NCBI GenBank assembly: GCA_030827125.1
Contig: JAURFD010000001.1
Span: 1-64,000, forward strand
DNA from: Candidatus Nanopelagicales bacterium
GTDB taxonomy: Bacteria > Actinomycetota > Actinomycetes > S36-B12
Length of the DNA stretch: 64,000 nt
Direction: 5' to 3'
The translations under genes and the position numbers were made by a program. Positions 18,553-26,058 of this stretch are shown here, in pieces. The notes below the pieces were generated by a model. That model was not told the origin of the DNA. It searched no databases and worked only from the letters and a program-made list of their open reading frames with translations. How positions within the stretch are numbered: the first letter of the stretch is position 1; each line of letters opens with the position of its first letter.

Positions 18553-19299
18553 ATGTGTGGGAGGTACGCCGCGTCGCGGGAGCCGGCGGCGCTCGTCGAA
18601 GAGTTCGACGTCGAGGTGCCGCCCAAGGAGGAGCTGCCGCCGCGATACAACATCGCGCCCACCAACTCCGTGTACGTCGTACGCGACGGCAAGCCCGACG
18701 AGGCCGGCCATCACCCGCGCCGGCTCGACGTCGCGCGGTGGGGCCTGGTGCCGTCGTGGGCGAAGGATCCGGCGATCGGCAACAAGATGATCAACGCCCG
18801 AGCTGAGACCGTCGCCGAGAAACCGTCATACAAGCGAGCGCTCGCGAGCCGGCGCTGCCTGCTGCCGGCCGATGGGTTCTATGAGTGGCAAGCGCCACCC
18901 GAGGGCGCGCTGACCCCGGCGGGCAAGAAGCCGCCGAAGCAGCCGTTCTTCCTGCATCCGGCCGATGGGACTGGGCTCGCGATGGCCGGTTTGTATGAAT
19001 GGTGGCGCGATAAGGAGATCGAGGACCCCGAGGATCCGGCTGCCTGGCTGCTTTCGACGACGATCATCACGACGGCCGCCAAGGACAACGTCGGGCAGAT
19101 CCACGATCGGATGCCGCTGGCGGTGCTGCCCGAACAGCGTGCGGCGTGGCTGGATCCGGAAGCCCCGGGTGCGGATGTGCTCGCTGAACTGCTGGCGCCG
19201 AGCAACCCGGGCTTTTGGGATATCTACCCGGTGTCGACCGAGGTGAACTCGGTCCGCAACCAGGGCCCGCAACTGGTGCAGCCCGTTTCCTTGGGCTGA
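18553..19299 (+). CDS. SOS-response-associated peptidase (YedK/HMCES, SRAP domain)
   Basis: The protein has 248 residues. The ATG at 18553 gives the invariant MCGRY N-terminus, whose Cys2 becomes the N-terminal nucleophile that crosslinks to abasic sites in single-stranded [38 protein letters not shown] and IHDRMPLAV follow, as in the family. It protects abasic DNA lesions. CAGGCT lies six bases before the ATG. It sits between aroA (divergent) and sigR, as I recall for mycobacteria. Confidence 0.93.
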   Translation: MCGRYAASREPAALVEEFDVEVPPKEELPPRYNIAPTNSVYVVRDGKPDEAGHHPRRLDVARWGLVPSWAKDPAIGNKMINARAETVAEKPSYKRALASRRCLLPADGFYEWQAPPEGALTPAGKKPPKQPFFLHPADGTGLAMAGLYEWWRDKEIEDPEDPAAWLLSTTIITTAAKDNVGQIHDRMPLAVLPEQRAAWLDPEAPGADVLAELLAPSNPGFWDIYPVSTEVNSVRNQGPQLVQPVSLG

Positions 19300-19370
19300 G
19301 GGGCGCGGTCGGATGGGTCGCAAGGTTGGGGCGAGCCGATCCGGCGCGCTGAGTCGCAGTAGCCACCCCC

Positions 19371-19397
19371 GGGAATGAAACGGACCGGGGGAGCGTT
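19371..19397 (+). promoter_or_regulatory. SigR-dependent autoregulatory promoter of sigR
   Basis: GGGAAT (19371-19376), exactly 18 bases, then GTT (19395-19397) match the SigR/SigH consensus GGGAAY-N18-GTT perfectly. Transcription should start about 19403-19405, immediately before the ATG at 19407. This is the known positive feedback arrangement of sigR. Confidence 0.85.
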
Positions 19398-19406
19398 CCC
19401 ACCCCC

Positions 19407-20114
19407 ATGCTCATCGGAACGGCGTCGACCCCCTCGGTGGAGGGCCTGCCCTCGAGCCTGGCGCCGCTCACCGGCGCCGCGGAGCCGACCCCGATACCCT
19501 CGACAGTGATGATCGAAGACGCCGTGGAGACCGAGGAGGAGCGCGCCGCCCGTTTTGAGCGTGACGCGCTGCCCTACCTTGACCAGTTGTACGGCGCCGC
19601 CCTGCGGATGACCCGCAACCCGGCCGATGCCGAGGACCTCGTCCAGGAGACCTACGTCAAGGCGTTCTCGGCGTTCGCGTCGTACACCGACGGCACCAAC
19701 CTCAAGGCCTGGCTGTTCCGCATCCTCACCAACGCCTTTATTAATACGTACCGCAAGAAGCAGCGTCAGCCGCTGCAGACGCACACCGACGACCTCGATG
19801 ACTGGCAGATGCAGCACACCCAGGCGTTCGCCACGGGGCAGTTGCGCAGCGCCGAGGCCGAGGCGCTCGACCGCCTGCCGAACGACATCATCAACAACGC
19901 GCTGTCGGAGCTCTCCGAGGACCGGCGCGTGGCTGTCTACCTCGCCGACGTCGAAGGGTTTTCCTACCAGGAGATCGCCGACATCATGGATACGCCGATC
20001 GGCACCGTGATGTCGCGCCTGCATCGCGGACGCAAGCAGTTGCGTGGCCTGCTCGAGGAGTACGCCGTCGCCGAGGGTTATCTCCCCGCCCCGGTGGGAG
20101 GTGAGGAGTCATGA
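19407..20114 (+). CDS. sigR: RNA polymerase sigma factor SigR (ECF, thiol-oxidative stress)
   Basis: The protein has 235 residues as the long form. Region 2 ([27 protein letters not shown]) and region 4 ([49 protein letters not shown]) are clear. The sequence matches SigR of Streptomyces and SigH of mycobacteria. An ATG at 19509 would give a 201-residue form without the Ala/Pro-rich 34-residue extension. Streptomyces makes a comparable unstable long isoform from the SigR-dependent promoter. The stop overlaps the rsrA start (ATGA). Confidence 0.93.
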   Translation: MLIGTASTPSVEGLPSSLAPLTGAAEPTPIPSTVMIEDAVETEEERAARFERDALPYLDQLYGAALRMTRNPADAEDLVQETYVKAFSAFASYTDGTNLKAWLFRILTNAFINTYRKKQRQPLQTHTDDLDDWQMQHTQAFATGQLRSAEAEALDRLPNDIINNALSELSEDRRVAVYLADVEGFSYQEIADIMDTPIGTVMSRLHRGRKQLRGLLEEYAVAEGYLPAPVGGEES

Positions 20115-20377
20115 CCGAGCAGCACGCATGTTCGTGCAACGAGGCCCTCGCCAGCGTCTACGACTACCTCGATTCCGAGATTGAGGCCGAAGCCGCCCAG
20201 GCGATCGCCGGGCACCTTCAGGAGTGCCCTCCGTGCGCCGACCAGTACCGCATGGAGCAGATGGTCAAGGCCTTGGTGCAGCGGACCTGCTGCCAGGAGC
20301 GCGCCCCGGAGACCCTGCGGGTTCGGATCGTGGCGCAGATCTCCCAGGTGCGGATCACCTACCGCCGCGAGATCTAG
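20111..20377 (+). CDS. rsrA: zinc-binding redox anti-sigma factor RsrA
   Basis: The protein has 88 residues. HLQECPPC gives the ZAS motif HxxxCxxC (His35, Cys39, Cys42). N-terminal Cys7/Cys9 and Cys60/Cys61 are additional thiols. RsrA binds SigR when reduced and zinc-loaded and releases it on disulfide formation. The start overlaps the sigR stop, assuring near-stoichiometric synthesis. A GC hairpin follows the stop. Confidence 0.93.
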   Translation: MTEQHACSCNEALASVYDYLDSEIEAEAAQAIAGHLQECPPCADQYRMEQMVKALVQRTCCQERAPETLRVRIVAQISQVRITYRREI

Positions 20378-20390
20378 CCCCCTTTGGGGG
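20378..20390 (+). terminator. short GC hairpin after rsrA
   Basis: CCCCC-TTT-GGGGG, with a further CCCCCC four bases later that could form an alternative pairing. There is no T-tract, so it may only attenuate transcription. Confidence 0.4.
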
Positions 20391-20504
20391 ATCACCCCCC
20401 GATATGCCACGATGGGCGGCCGCTGGACGGCGTACTGTTCGGCGTAGCGGATGAGGCAACCGGTATGGCCGGGAGCCATCCACCAGGAGCACGAAGGAGT
20501 CAGC

Positions 20505-20579
20505 ATGAGCAAGCGTGGCCGCAAGAAGCGCGATCGCAAGAAGAACGGCGCCAACCACGGCAAGCGTCCCAACTCCTAA
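20505..20579 (+). CDS. 50S ribosomal protein bL37 (24 residues)
   Basis: This 24-codon gene encodes a peptide starting MSKRGRKKRDRKKNG and ending HGKRPNS. It is highly basic, as expected for the small actinobacterial ribosomal protein bL37, whose known sequences share the KRGRKKR and NHGKRP parts. It has a strong Shine-Dalgarno (AAGGAG). It ends one base before the next start codon, so it is coupled to the biotin/lipoyl-domain gene. Such short genes are often missed by gene callers. Confidence 0.85.
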   Translation: MSKRGRKKRDRKKNGANHGKRPNS

Positions 20580-20580
20580 C

Positions 20581-20790
20581 GTGGAAATCCGCGCCGAGAT
20601 GGTGGCGCAGGTGCACTCGGTCCTTGCTGAGCCGGGCACCAAGGTCGCCGTGGGCGACACCCTGGTCATCCTGGAGTCCATGAAGATGGAGATCCCCGTC
20701 TTCGTCGAGACCCCCGGAACTCTGCGCGAGATCGCCGTCGCACCCGGTGACGTCATCCAAGAGGGTGACCTCATCGCCGTCATCGACTGA
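20581..20790 (+). CDS. biotin/lipoyl attachment-domain protein (TB7.3-like)
   Basis: The protein has 69 residues and is a single biotinyl domain with the ESMKMEIPV attachment motif; the central Lys of MKM is the biotin site. It matches the mycobacterial biotinylated protein TB7.3 in size and location, next to sigH/rshA. It starts at GTG one base after the bL37 stop. It probably serves as a carrier subunit for a biotin carboxylase encoded elsewhere; the partner is not in the window. Confidence 0.88.
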   Translation: MEIRAEMVAQVHSVLAEPGTKVAVGDTLVILESMKMEIPVFVETPGTLREIAVAPGDVIQEGDLIAVID

Positions 20791-20842
20791 CCGCCTCCAT
20801 GTCGAGCGAGCCCTGTGCAGTGACTGACCGCGCTGATTGCGG

Positions 20843-21277
20843 ATGACGTCGATGGCGAATGACCGGGGCGAGACCGCTCGTTTGACCTACGTCGTCACTG
20901 ACGACGACACCGCCATCGCCGTTGGCAGCGGAAGCGTGCCCGTGCTGGGCACGCCGCGCCTCATCGCGTGGTTGGAGGCCGCCACCGTCGCGGCCGCGGT
21001 ACCGGTCATCGCCGAAGGTTCGGATACGTCGAGCGGCGAGGCCCCGGCGCAGACCTCGGTGGGCACCCGTATCGACATCGAGCACCTCACCGCCTCACCC
21101 GTGGGGGCTGCCGTGGAGGTCACCGCCGAGCTCGCTCACCGCGACGGTCGCCTGCTGCGCTTCAATGTCGCCGCCCATCACGACGTGGGGGAGGGTCCGG
21201 TCCCGATCGCCCGTGGTGAGATCACCCGGGTCGTCGTTCAGGTCGACCGCTTCCTCGCCCGCCTGCCCCGGCTCTGA
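20843..21277 (+). CDS. hotdog-fold thioesterase-like protein
   Basis: The protein has about 144 residues from the ATG at 20843. The pattern VPVLGTPRLIAWLEAATV...SVGTRIDIEHLTASPVGAAVEVTAELAHRDGRLLRFNVAAHHD resembles FlK-type and other hotdog thioesterases (conserved Thr/Glu/His positions). It probably hydrolyses an acyl-CoA; the substrate is unknown. The start is uncertain: TTG 20837, ATG 20843 and ATG 20852 are all in frame and none has a clear Shine-Dalgarno. It lies 52 bp after the biotin-domain gene. Confidence 0.78.
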   Translation: MTSMANDRGETARLTYVVTDDDTAIAVGSGSVPVLGTPRLIAWLEAATVAAAVPVIAEGSDTSSGEAPAQTSVGTRIDIEHLTASPVGAAVEVTAELAHRDGRLLRFNVAAHHDVGEGPVPIARGEITRVVVQVDRFLARLPRL

Positions 21278-21329
21278 CCGGCCTTCCGCCGGCCCGCCTG
21301 CCTCGGCTCCCACCCGGCCGCCCACCACT

Positions 21330-21384
21330 CTTCCGCCGGAAAACCACGGTTTCGGCGTCCAAAAGCGGGGTTTTCTGGCGGAAG
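21330..21384. repeat. intergenic hairpin element B (dispersed palindromic family)
   Basis: Within the 367-bp gene-free stretch 21278-21644, a 55-bp palindrome has arms CTTCCGCCGGAAAACC and GGTTTTCTGGCGGAAG (one G-T mismatch). The core is CGGTTTC-GGCGTCC-AAAAGCGG. It aligns with element A at 7495-7557, including the flanking ACTCT. Its core also matches elements C (reversed) and F. Confidence 0.76.
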
Positions 21385-21513
21385 TCGGCTGAGGGGGCGT
21401 CATTTGGCGCCTGTGCGCTCACATCTGACCCCGCCAGCCGGCGCACACCCAGGCCCTCGACCACCTGAAGGCCCTCAAGCAATCGCCTCATCAGTCCCAC
21501 GGGTCGCATACAC

Positions 21514-21530
21514 CTCAAGAGGCTCTTGAG
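21514..21530 (+). promoter_or_regulatory. 17-bp perfect palindrome upstream of the M23 peptidase gene
   Basis: CTCAAGAG-G-CTCTTGAG is a perfect 8-1-8 inverted repeat about 45 bp upstream of a candidate extended -10 (TGT-TATGTT, 21571-21579). It could be an operator. No regulator can be assigned. Confidence 0.45.
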
Positions 21531-21570
21531 ACCCCTTGGAGAGGGGCGCGCGACATTGTCGTGATCTTTC

Positions 21571-21579
21571 TGTTATGTT
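21571..21579 (+). promoter_or_regulatory. candidate extended -10 for the M23 peptidase gene
   Basis: TGT-TATGTT fits an extended -10 (TGN-TATAAT-like). It leaves a leader of about 60 bases that contains a hairpin at 21588-21611 (GGCCAGC/GCTGGCC with GGG-CAA-CCC inside). No good -35 is visible. Confidence 0.4.
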
Positions 21580-21644
21580 CTTCCGATGGCCAGCCGGGCA
21601 ACCCGCTGGCCGTGTCCGTATCACCGGCACGCGATGGAGGACCG

Positions 21645-22409
21645 ATGACGACGACGATCCGCCGCTTGGCAGCACTAGGTGCCGCCGCTGCGCTCGCCGT
21701 CACCACACTGGTCGCGATGCCGACAGCCGCGAACGCCGCCAAGGCCAAGGACAAGCCGGCCGCCTACGCCGCCGCCGCACCCGTCCTGAAGACCGGCGAC
21801 CGTGGCGAGGCCGTCAAGGTCCTCCAGCAAGCCCTGAAGATCAAGAAGGCATCCGGCTACTTCGGCCCGGTGACCCGCATCGCGGTGAAGAAACTGCAGA
21901 AGGCCAACGACCTCGGCGCCACCGGCGTCGTCGGTCCGGAGACCTGGACGGTGCTTGGCCGATCGATCGCACTTGAGGCCGCCAAGGCCGACAGCACCTT
22001 CGGCGACGTACAGGTCAATGGCCGCTACTGCCCGGCGGTCGATTTCACCTATGCCGACGGTCTCGGCGCGGGCCGCAACCACATGGGCTTCGACCTCATG
22101 GGCAAGAGCGGCTCACCCATCTACGCCGTCGACGCGGGCACCGTGACCCGCAGCGGCTACCAGGGCAACGGCGCCCTCATCCTGGACATCACCGACAGCA
22201 AGGGCTCGATGTGGTTCTACGGCCACTTCTCCAAGATCTTCGTCGGCAAGGGTGACAAGGTGAAAGCCGGCCAGCTCATCGGCTACATGGGCGACACCGG
22301 ATCACCCGGCGCCGTGCACCTGCACATCGAGTTGCGCCCCAACGGCTGGGGCGGCAGCGCTCGCGACGCCGAACCGATCATCCGCGAACTCTGCGCCTCC
22401 ATCAAGTAG
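21645..22409 (+). CDS. secreted M23 peptidase with peptidoglycan-binding domain
   Basis: The protein has 254 residues. A signal peptide (RRLAALGAAAALAVTTLVAMPTAANA) is followed by a peptidoglycan-binding repeat (LKTGDRGEAVKVLQQAL...GYFGPVTRIAVKKLQ). The C-terminal LytM/M23 domain has NHMGFDLMG (HxxxD) and HLHIEL (HxH) as zinc and catalytic ligands. It probably cuts peptide cross-links in the cell wall. It starts at the ATG at 21645 after GGAGG. The long upstream region with a palindrome and hairpin suggests dedicated regulation. Confidence 0.92.
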   Translation: MTTTIRRLAALGAAAALAVTTLVAMPTAANAAKAKDKPAAYAAAAPVLKTGDRGEAVKVLQQALKIKKASGYFGPVTRIAVKKLQKANDLGATGVVGPETWTVLGRSIALEAAKADSTFGDVQVNGRYCPAVDFTYADGLGAGRNHMGFDLMGKSGSPIYAVDAGTVTRSGYQGNGALILDITDSKGSMWFYGHFSKIFVGKGDKVKAGQLIGYMGDTGSPGAVHLHIELRPNGWGGSARDAEPIIRELCASIK

Positions 22410-22495
22410 CGCACGCTCCCTCCGCACGCCGACGGTCTTTCGACGAAAACTGGGTGCGGAACGTCGACATCGCAGCGGTCTGCGGAAGTGAGTGC

Positions 22496-24151
22496 CTAAA
22501 CCCCGGTCGTCGAGCGCGGGTAGGCGATCTCCGGGTCGGTCATCACGTTGACGAGGTAGGGCACTCCCGACGCAAACGCTCGATCCAACGCCGGCCCGAT
22601 CTCACCCGGCGACGTCACGGTCTCCCCAGCCCCTCCGAGAGCCGTGACCACCTCGTCGTACGCCGTCGGGCGCAGGTCGGCGACCACGTCGTACCCGTAG
22701 AGGAACCGCATTGGATGGCGCTCGAGGTTCCACCCAGCGTTGTTGCCCACCACCATGACGACCGGCAGATCGTGGCGCACCAGCGAGTCCACATCCATCA
22801 ACGAAAAGCCCGCCGCCCCGTCGCCGAGCAGCAGGACGACTTGCGACGACGGGTGCGCCAAGCGGGCCGCCATCGCATAGCCCGGTCCGGTTCCGAGACA
22901 GCCGTACGGGCCGGGATCGAGCCAGTGCCCAGGCAGCGCGGGTTCGACGTAGCGACCGGCGAACGACACGAAGTCACCGCCGTCACCGATGACCACGGCA
23001 TCGTCGGCCAGGCGCGGCAACAACTCGCCGTAGATGCGCGCGGGATGAATCGGATCAGCGTCGCTGGCGAGGTCGGCGGCATCACCGACGATCGCCGAAA
23101 GCGCGCGCTCGCGCAGACCGGTTGACCACTCGGCCTGGGCCACCGGCTCGCCGAAGGCACCGGCGAGCGTGAGCAGGATCGAACTCAGGTCGCCGGCCGT
23201 GCTCGCGGCGAGTTCGCGATGCGTCGCGAGTTGTGAGGGGGAGTCGGCGATGTGCACGACGGGTGCGGGCGGATCGCCAAAATTGCCGTAGCCCAAACGG
23301 AAATCCAGCGGCGTGCCGACGACGATGACGAGGTCGGCACCACCAAACGCCGCCCCGCGGGCGCGGGTGACGAGCAGGGGATGATCCGGTGGCAGGATGC
23401 CGCGCGCCATGCCGTTCGCGATCGTCGGAATGCCGGTCGCATCGACGAACGCGCGCGCCGCGGACTCAGCGCCATCGGCCCACACATCGCCACCGAGGAT
23501 GAGGACGGGCCGCTCCGCTCCGCGCAGCAGGTCGATGATGCGATCAAGGTCACCGGTATCCGCGGCGACGACCGGATGCGGTTCGGCCGAGGGTTGCGGC
23601 GCATCGCCGGGCGTGAAGAGCACGTCCATCGGCACGTCGACGAACGTGGGTCCGCGGTGCGCGGTCGCCGCGATGCGGAAGGCGTCATCCACCGCCGGGC
23701 CCACGCCCGCCGGATCGTGCACCGTCACCGCGGACTTGGTCACCGGGGCGAGAAGCGGGACATGATCGATCTCCTGCAGCGCACCGGACCCCCAGCGTCC
23801 GTCAGGAGCCCGACCACCGAGGAGCACCAGCGGCGAACCGCCCACGTGAGCCCCTGTCACCGCGCTGATCGCATTGGTGACGCCGGGGCCCGCGGTCACG
23901 ACGGCGAAGCCCGGAGTGCGCGTCAGCTTGCCCATGCCCTCCGCGGCGAAGACGGCCGTTTGCTCGTGGCGCACGTCGATGAGCCGCATCGGTCCGTCGT
24001 CACCCGCGGTGACCTGGGCTGCCCCGCCCACGGCTGCGTCGTACAGGGGGAAGACATGGGCGCCGGACAGGGTGAAGAGGTGGCGGGCGCCATGATGGAC
24101 GGCTGCCTGCACCGCCTGGATGCCGCCGTGAACGGGCTGCGCGTCAGGCAT
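22496..24151 (-). CDS. ThDP-dependent acetolactate synthase-like enzyme
   Basis: The protein has 551 residues in the usual PYR, central and PP order. HEQTAVFAAEGMGKLTRTPG carries the catalytic Glu, and ThDP binding is GDGAAGFSLMDVDSLVRHDLPVVMVVGNNAGWN (GDG...NN). It resembles acetolactate synthase large subunits such as mycobacterial IlvG, or related oxalyl-CoA/benzoylformate-type enzymes. No small regulatory subunit is nearby. A 28-codon ORF ends nine bases before the ATG, followed by AGGCGG as a weak ribosome site. Whether it truly makes acetolactate cannot be decided here. Confidence 0.85.
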   Translation of the reverse strand: MPDAQPVHGGIQAVQAAVHHGARHLFTLSGAHVFPLYDAAVGGAAQVTAGDDGPMRLIDVRHEQTAVFAAEGMGKLTRTPGFAVVTAGPGVTNAISAVTGAHVGGSPLVLLGGRAPDGRWGSGALQEIDHVPLLAPVTKSAVTVHDPAGVGPAVDDAFRIAATAHRGPTFVDVPMDVLFTPGDAPQPSAEPHPVVAADTGDLDRIIDLLRGAERPVLILGGDVWADGAESAARAFVDATGIPTIANGMARGILPPDHPLLVTRARGAAFGGADLVIVVGTPLDFRLGYGNFGDPPAPVVHIADSPSQLATHRELAASTAGDLSSILLTLAGAFGEPVAQAEWSTGLRERALSAIVGDAADLASDADPIHPARIYGELLPRLADDAVVIGDGGDFVSFAGRYVEPALPGHWLDPGPYGCLGTGPGYAMAARLAHPSSQVVLLLGDGAAGFSLMDVDSLVRHDLPVVMVVGNNAGWNLERHPMRFLYGYDVVADLRPTAYDEVVTALGGAGETVTSPGEIGPALDRAFASGVPYLVNVMTDPEIAYPRSTTGV

Positions 24152-24160
24152 GCCGACCGC

Positions 24161-24247
24161 CTACAGGATGAAGAGGGTCAGGGCCGCACCCACAAGGGCC
24201 ACGATGGCGATGATCGCCGTGACGGTGATGAGGGTCTTGTTCTGCAC
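24161..24247 (-). CDS. 28-residue hydrophobic, Ile/Leu/Val-rich small ORF
   Basis: A GTG at 24247 preceded by AAGGGA opens 28 codons: MQNKTLITVTAI, then IAIVALVGAALTLFIL. It has a short polar N-terminus and then about 22 hydrophobic residues, enough for one membrane helix. Thirteen of 28 residues are Ile, Leu or Val. The stop is nine bases before the acetolactate-synthase-like gene, so the two are probably co-translated. It could be a small membrane protein or a leader peptide. The nine-base gap leaves no room for a downstream attenuator, so classical attenuation is doubtful. Confidence 0.65.
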   Translation of the reverse strand: MQNKTLITVTAIIAIVALVGAALTLFIL

Positions 24248-24275
24248 AGTACGTCCCTTCACGTGCTCCGGTGGT

Positions 24276-24329
24276 GTCGGACGGGTGGCCCGGCAGGTAG
24301 CCTGCGCCACCCCCGTAGGTCCCTCCGAC
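24276..24329. promoter_or_regulatory. nested three-helix hairpin between pdtaS and the small ORF
   Basis: GTCGGA (24276-24281) pairs with TCCGAC (24324-24329). GGGTGGC (24283-24289) pairs with GCCACCC (24306-24312). GCAGG (24293-24297) pairs with CCTGC (24301-24305) over a three-base loop. All three helices are perfect. On the minus strand the structure could lie in the leader of the small-ORF/acetolactate-synthase-like operon; on the plus strand it lies just upstream of the pdtaS -10. Confidence 0.6.
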
Positions 24330-24331
24330 GA

Positions 24332-24337
24332 TAGCCT
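24332..24337 (+). promoter_or_regulatory. -10 element of pdtaS
   Basis: TAGCCT lies eight bases before the ATG at 24346 with no Shine-Dalgarno, which predicts a leader of nought to two bases. Confidence 0.5.
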
Positions 24338-24345
24338 CAGCGGTT

Positions 24346-25758
24346 ATGAGCAGCCTCGAGCGTATCGCCGAGGAGCGCACCGATCTCGATGCCGACGAAC
24401 TCGACCGGCTGCGCTCCCTCGTCGGTGCCTGGGCGCTCGTCGCCGATCTGGCGGTGTCAGACCTCGTGCTGTGGCTGCCGACGTGGAACGGCGCCGGCTG
24501 GATCGCGGCCGCGTTGGTCCGTCCCGCGACCGCGCCCACATCGGTCCCGGTCGATCTCGTCGGCAGTTTCGTGCCCAAGGGGCGCGAGGTGGCGCTCGAT
24601 CGTGCGCTCGCCACCGGCCGCATCTCGCGGAGCGGGGTCGGGGCCGGTGTCGAAGCCGTGCCGGTGCGCGGACCCCGACGGGTGGTCGGCGTGCTCGCGC
24701 GCCATGCGGTGTCGCGTGCCCCGGGTCACCTCGATGAGTCCTATCGCGAAATCGCCGAGATGCTCTTGCAGATGATCGCCGAAGGATCCTTCCCGCCGCC
24801 GGGGTACGGCGTCGATCCGGGTTCGGCGCCGCCGCGAGTCGGTGACGGCATCATCCGCCTGGACCCCGAAGGGCGCGTGATCTTCGCCAGCCCCAACGCG
24901 ATGTCCGCGTTCCGACGGCTGGGCCTGGCCCCCGCTCTCGAAGGGAGCGACCTCGCACACGTCGCGACGCGACTGTGGCGTCGCCCCGGTCCGCTCGATG
25001 AGCGCATCGCCCTCGTGGCGGGAGGTCGTGTGAGCGGCTACACGGAGATCGACAATGCTTCGGGCAGTGTCACCGTGCACTCGGTGCGGCTCAACCCGGG
25101 AGGCGTGAACCGCGGCGCCGTCGTTCTCACTCGCGATGTCACCGACCTGCGTCGTCGCGAGCGCGCGCTGATCAGCAAGGATGCGACGATCCGTGAAGTC
25201 CATCACCGGGTGAAGAACAACCTGCAGACGGTGAGTGCATTGCTGCGCCTGCAGTCACGACGGGTGAATGCCGAGGAAGCTCGCGAGGCACTCGCCGAGG
25301 CCGGTCGCCGCGTATCGGCGATCGCGGCGGTGCACGAGATCCTGGCGCAGGATCCGGGGGACAGCATCGACTTCGACGCCGTCGTTGACCGACTGCTCGT
25401 GCTCGCGCGCGATCTGGCACCGGCTTTCGGGGCGGGTGCCCTCGCCATCACGCGAGAGGGATCGCTCGGGGAGGTGTCCACCGACGTCGCCAGTCCCATG
25501 GCGATGGCGGTGTCGGAGTTGGTGCACAACGCCGTCGAACATGCCGGTGCGAGCACTGTCACGGTGGCGTTGACGCGCGACCTGGAGCGGCTCCACATCG
25601 AAGTCGTGGACAACGGCGGCGGTGTGCCAGATCCGCTCGTCGAGGGGCTCGGGCTCCAGATCGTGCGCTCGCTCATCGAGGAGGACCTCGAGGGATCGTT
25701 CGCGCTGGCCGTGGCCGTCCCCCAGGGCACCCGAGCCAGTCTGGAAGTCAGCGCGTAG
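24346..25758 (+). CDS. pdtaS: sensor histidine kinase PdtaS (HisKA_2 family)
   Basis: The protein has 470 residues with no membrane segment: an N-terminal GAF domain (about 1-150), a PAS domain (about 165-270), then HisKA_2 with EVHHRVKNNLQTVSALL (phospho-His at 286-287) and an HATPase domain (SELVHNAVEHAG, VVDNGGGVPD). It matches mycobacterial PdtaS, a soluble kinase whose partner PdtaR is an ANTAR RNA-binding regulator. No PdtaR is in the window. It is convergent with whiB1, as I recall for M. tuberculosis. Confidence 0.92.
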   Translation: MSSLERIAEERTDLDADELDRLRSLVGAWALVADLAVSDLVLWLPTWNGAGWIAAALVRPATAPTSVPVDLVGSFVPKGREVALDRALATGRISRSGVGAGVEAVPVRGPRRVVGVLARHAVSRAPGHLDESYREIAEMLLQMIAEGSFPPPGYGVDPGSAPPRVGDGIIRLDPEGRVIFASPNAMSAFRRLGLAPALEGSDLAHVATRLWRRPGPLDERIALVAGGRVSGYTEIDNASGSVTVHSVRLNPGGVNRGAVVLTRDVTDLRRRERALISKDATIREVHHRVKNNLQTVSALLRLQSRRVNAEEAREALAEAGRRVSAIAAVHEILAQDPGDSIDFDAVVDRLLVLARDLAPAFGAGALAITREGSLGEVSTDVASPMAMAVSELVHNAVEHAGASTVTVALTRDLERLHIEVVDNGGGVPDPLVEGLGLQIVRSLIEEDLEGSFALAVAVPQGTRASLEVSA

Positions 25759-25786
25759 AGCCAGGGACGGCGGAGAGGAGCCGAGG

Positions 25787-26041
25787 TCAGGCGGTGCTAC
25801 GGGCGCGCAAACGGGCATTGCGGCGCTTTAGCGCGCGGCGCTCGTCCTCGCTCAAGCCGCCCCACACACCGGCGTCCTGGCCGGTCTCGAGGGCCCAGCG
25901 CAGGCACTCGTCGATGACGTCGCAGCGGCGGCAGACGGCCTTGGCCTCCTCGATCTGGAGCAGGGCGGGGCCGGTGTTGCCGATGGGGAAGAACAGTTCG
26001 GGATCCTCGTCACGGCAGGCAGACTCGTGGCGCCAGTCCAT
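25787..26041 (-). CDS. whiB1: WhiB-family iron-sulfur transcription factor (WhiB1-like)
   Basis: The protein has 84 residues. Cys9, Cys37, Cys40 and Cys46 are the [4Fe-4S] ligands (C...CxxC...C). GVWGG (about 58-62) and a basic C-terminal tail (RRALKRRNARLRAR) form the sigma-binding and DNA-binding parts. Its position next to pdtaS marks it as the WhiB1 orthologue, an essential NO-responsive regulator in mycobacteria. It has a strong Shine-Dalgarno (AGGAGGGACGC-ATG). An inverted repeat lies 18 bp upstream. Confidence 0.93.
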   Translation of the reverse strand: MDWRHESACRDEDPELFFPIGNTGPALLQIEEAKAVCRRCDVIDECLRWALETGQDAGVWGGLSEDERRALKRRNARLRARSTA

Positions 26042-26058
26042 GCGTCCCTCCTCACGTC

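Noticed and set aside
21581-21611. CCGGGCAACC-containing leader hairpin resembling part of a SAM-I riboswitch
   Set aside because: Only one short stretch is similar; the other paired regions and conserved bases of the S-box are absent, and the gene is a cell-wall hydrolase.
22430-22495. TCGACG...CGTCGA hairpin between the M23 peptidase and acetolactate-synthase-like genes as another family element
   Set aside because: The six-base arms are short and the GGTTT/GGCGTCC core is missing; it may be a weak terminator only.
24276-24329. GGGGGTGG stretch on the minus strand as a T-box antiterminator
   Set aside because: It does not match the T-box sequence AGGGTGGNACCGCG and no stem I or specifier loop is visible.
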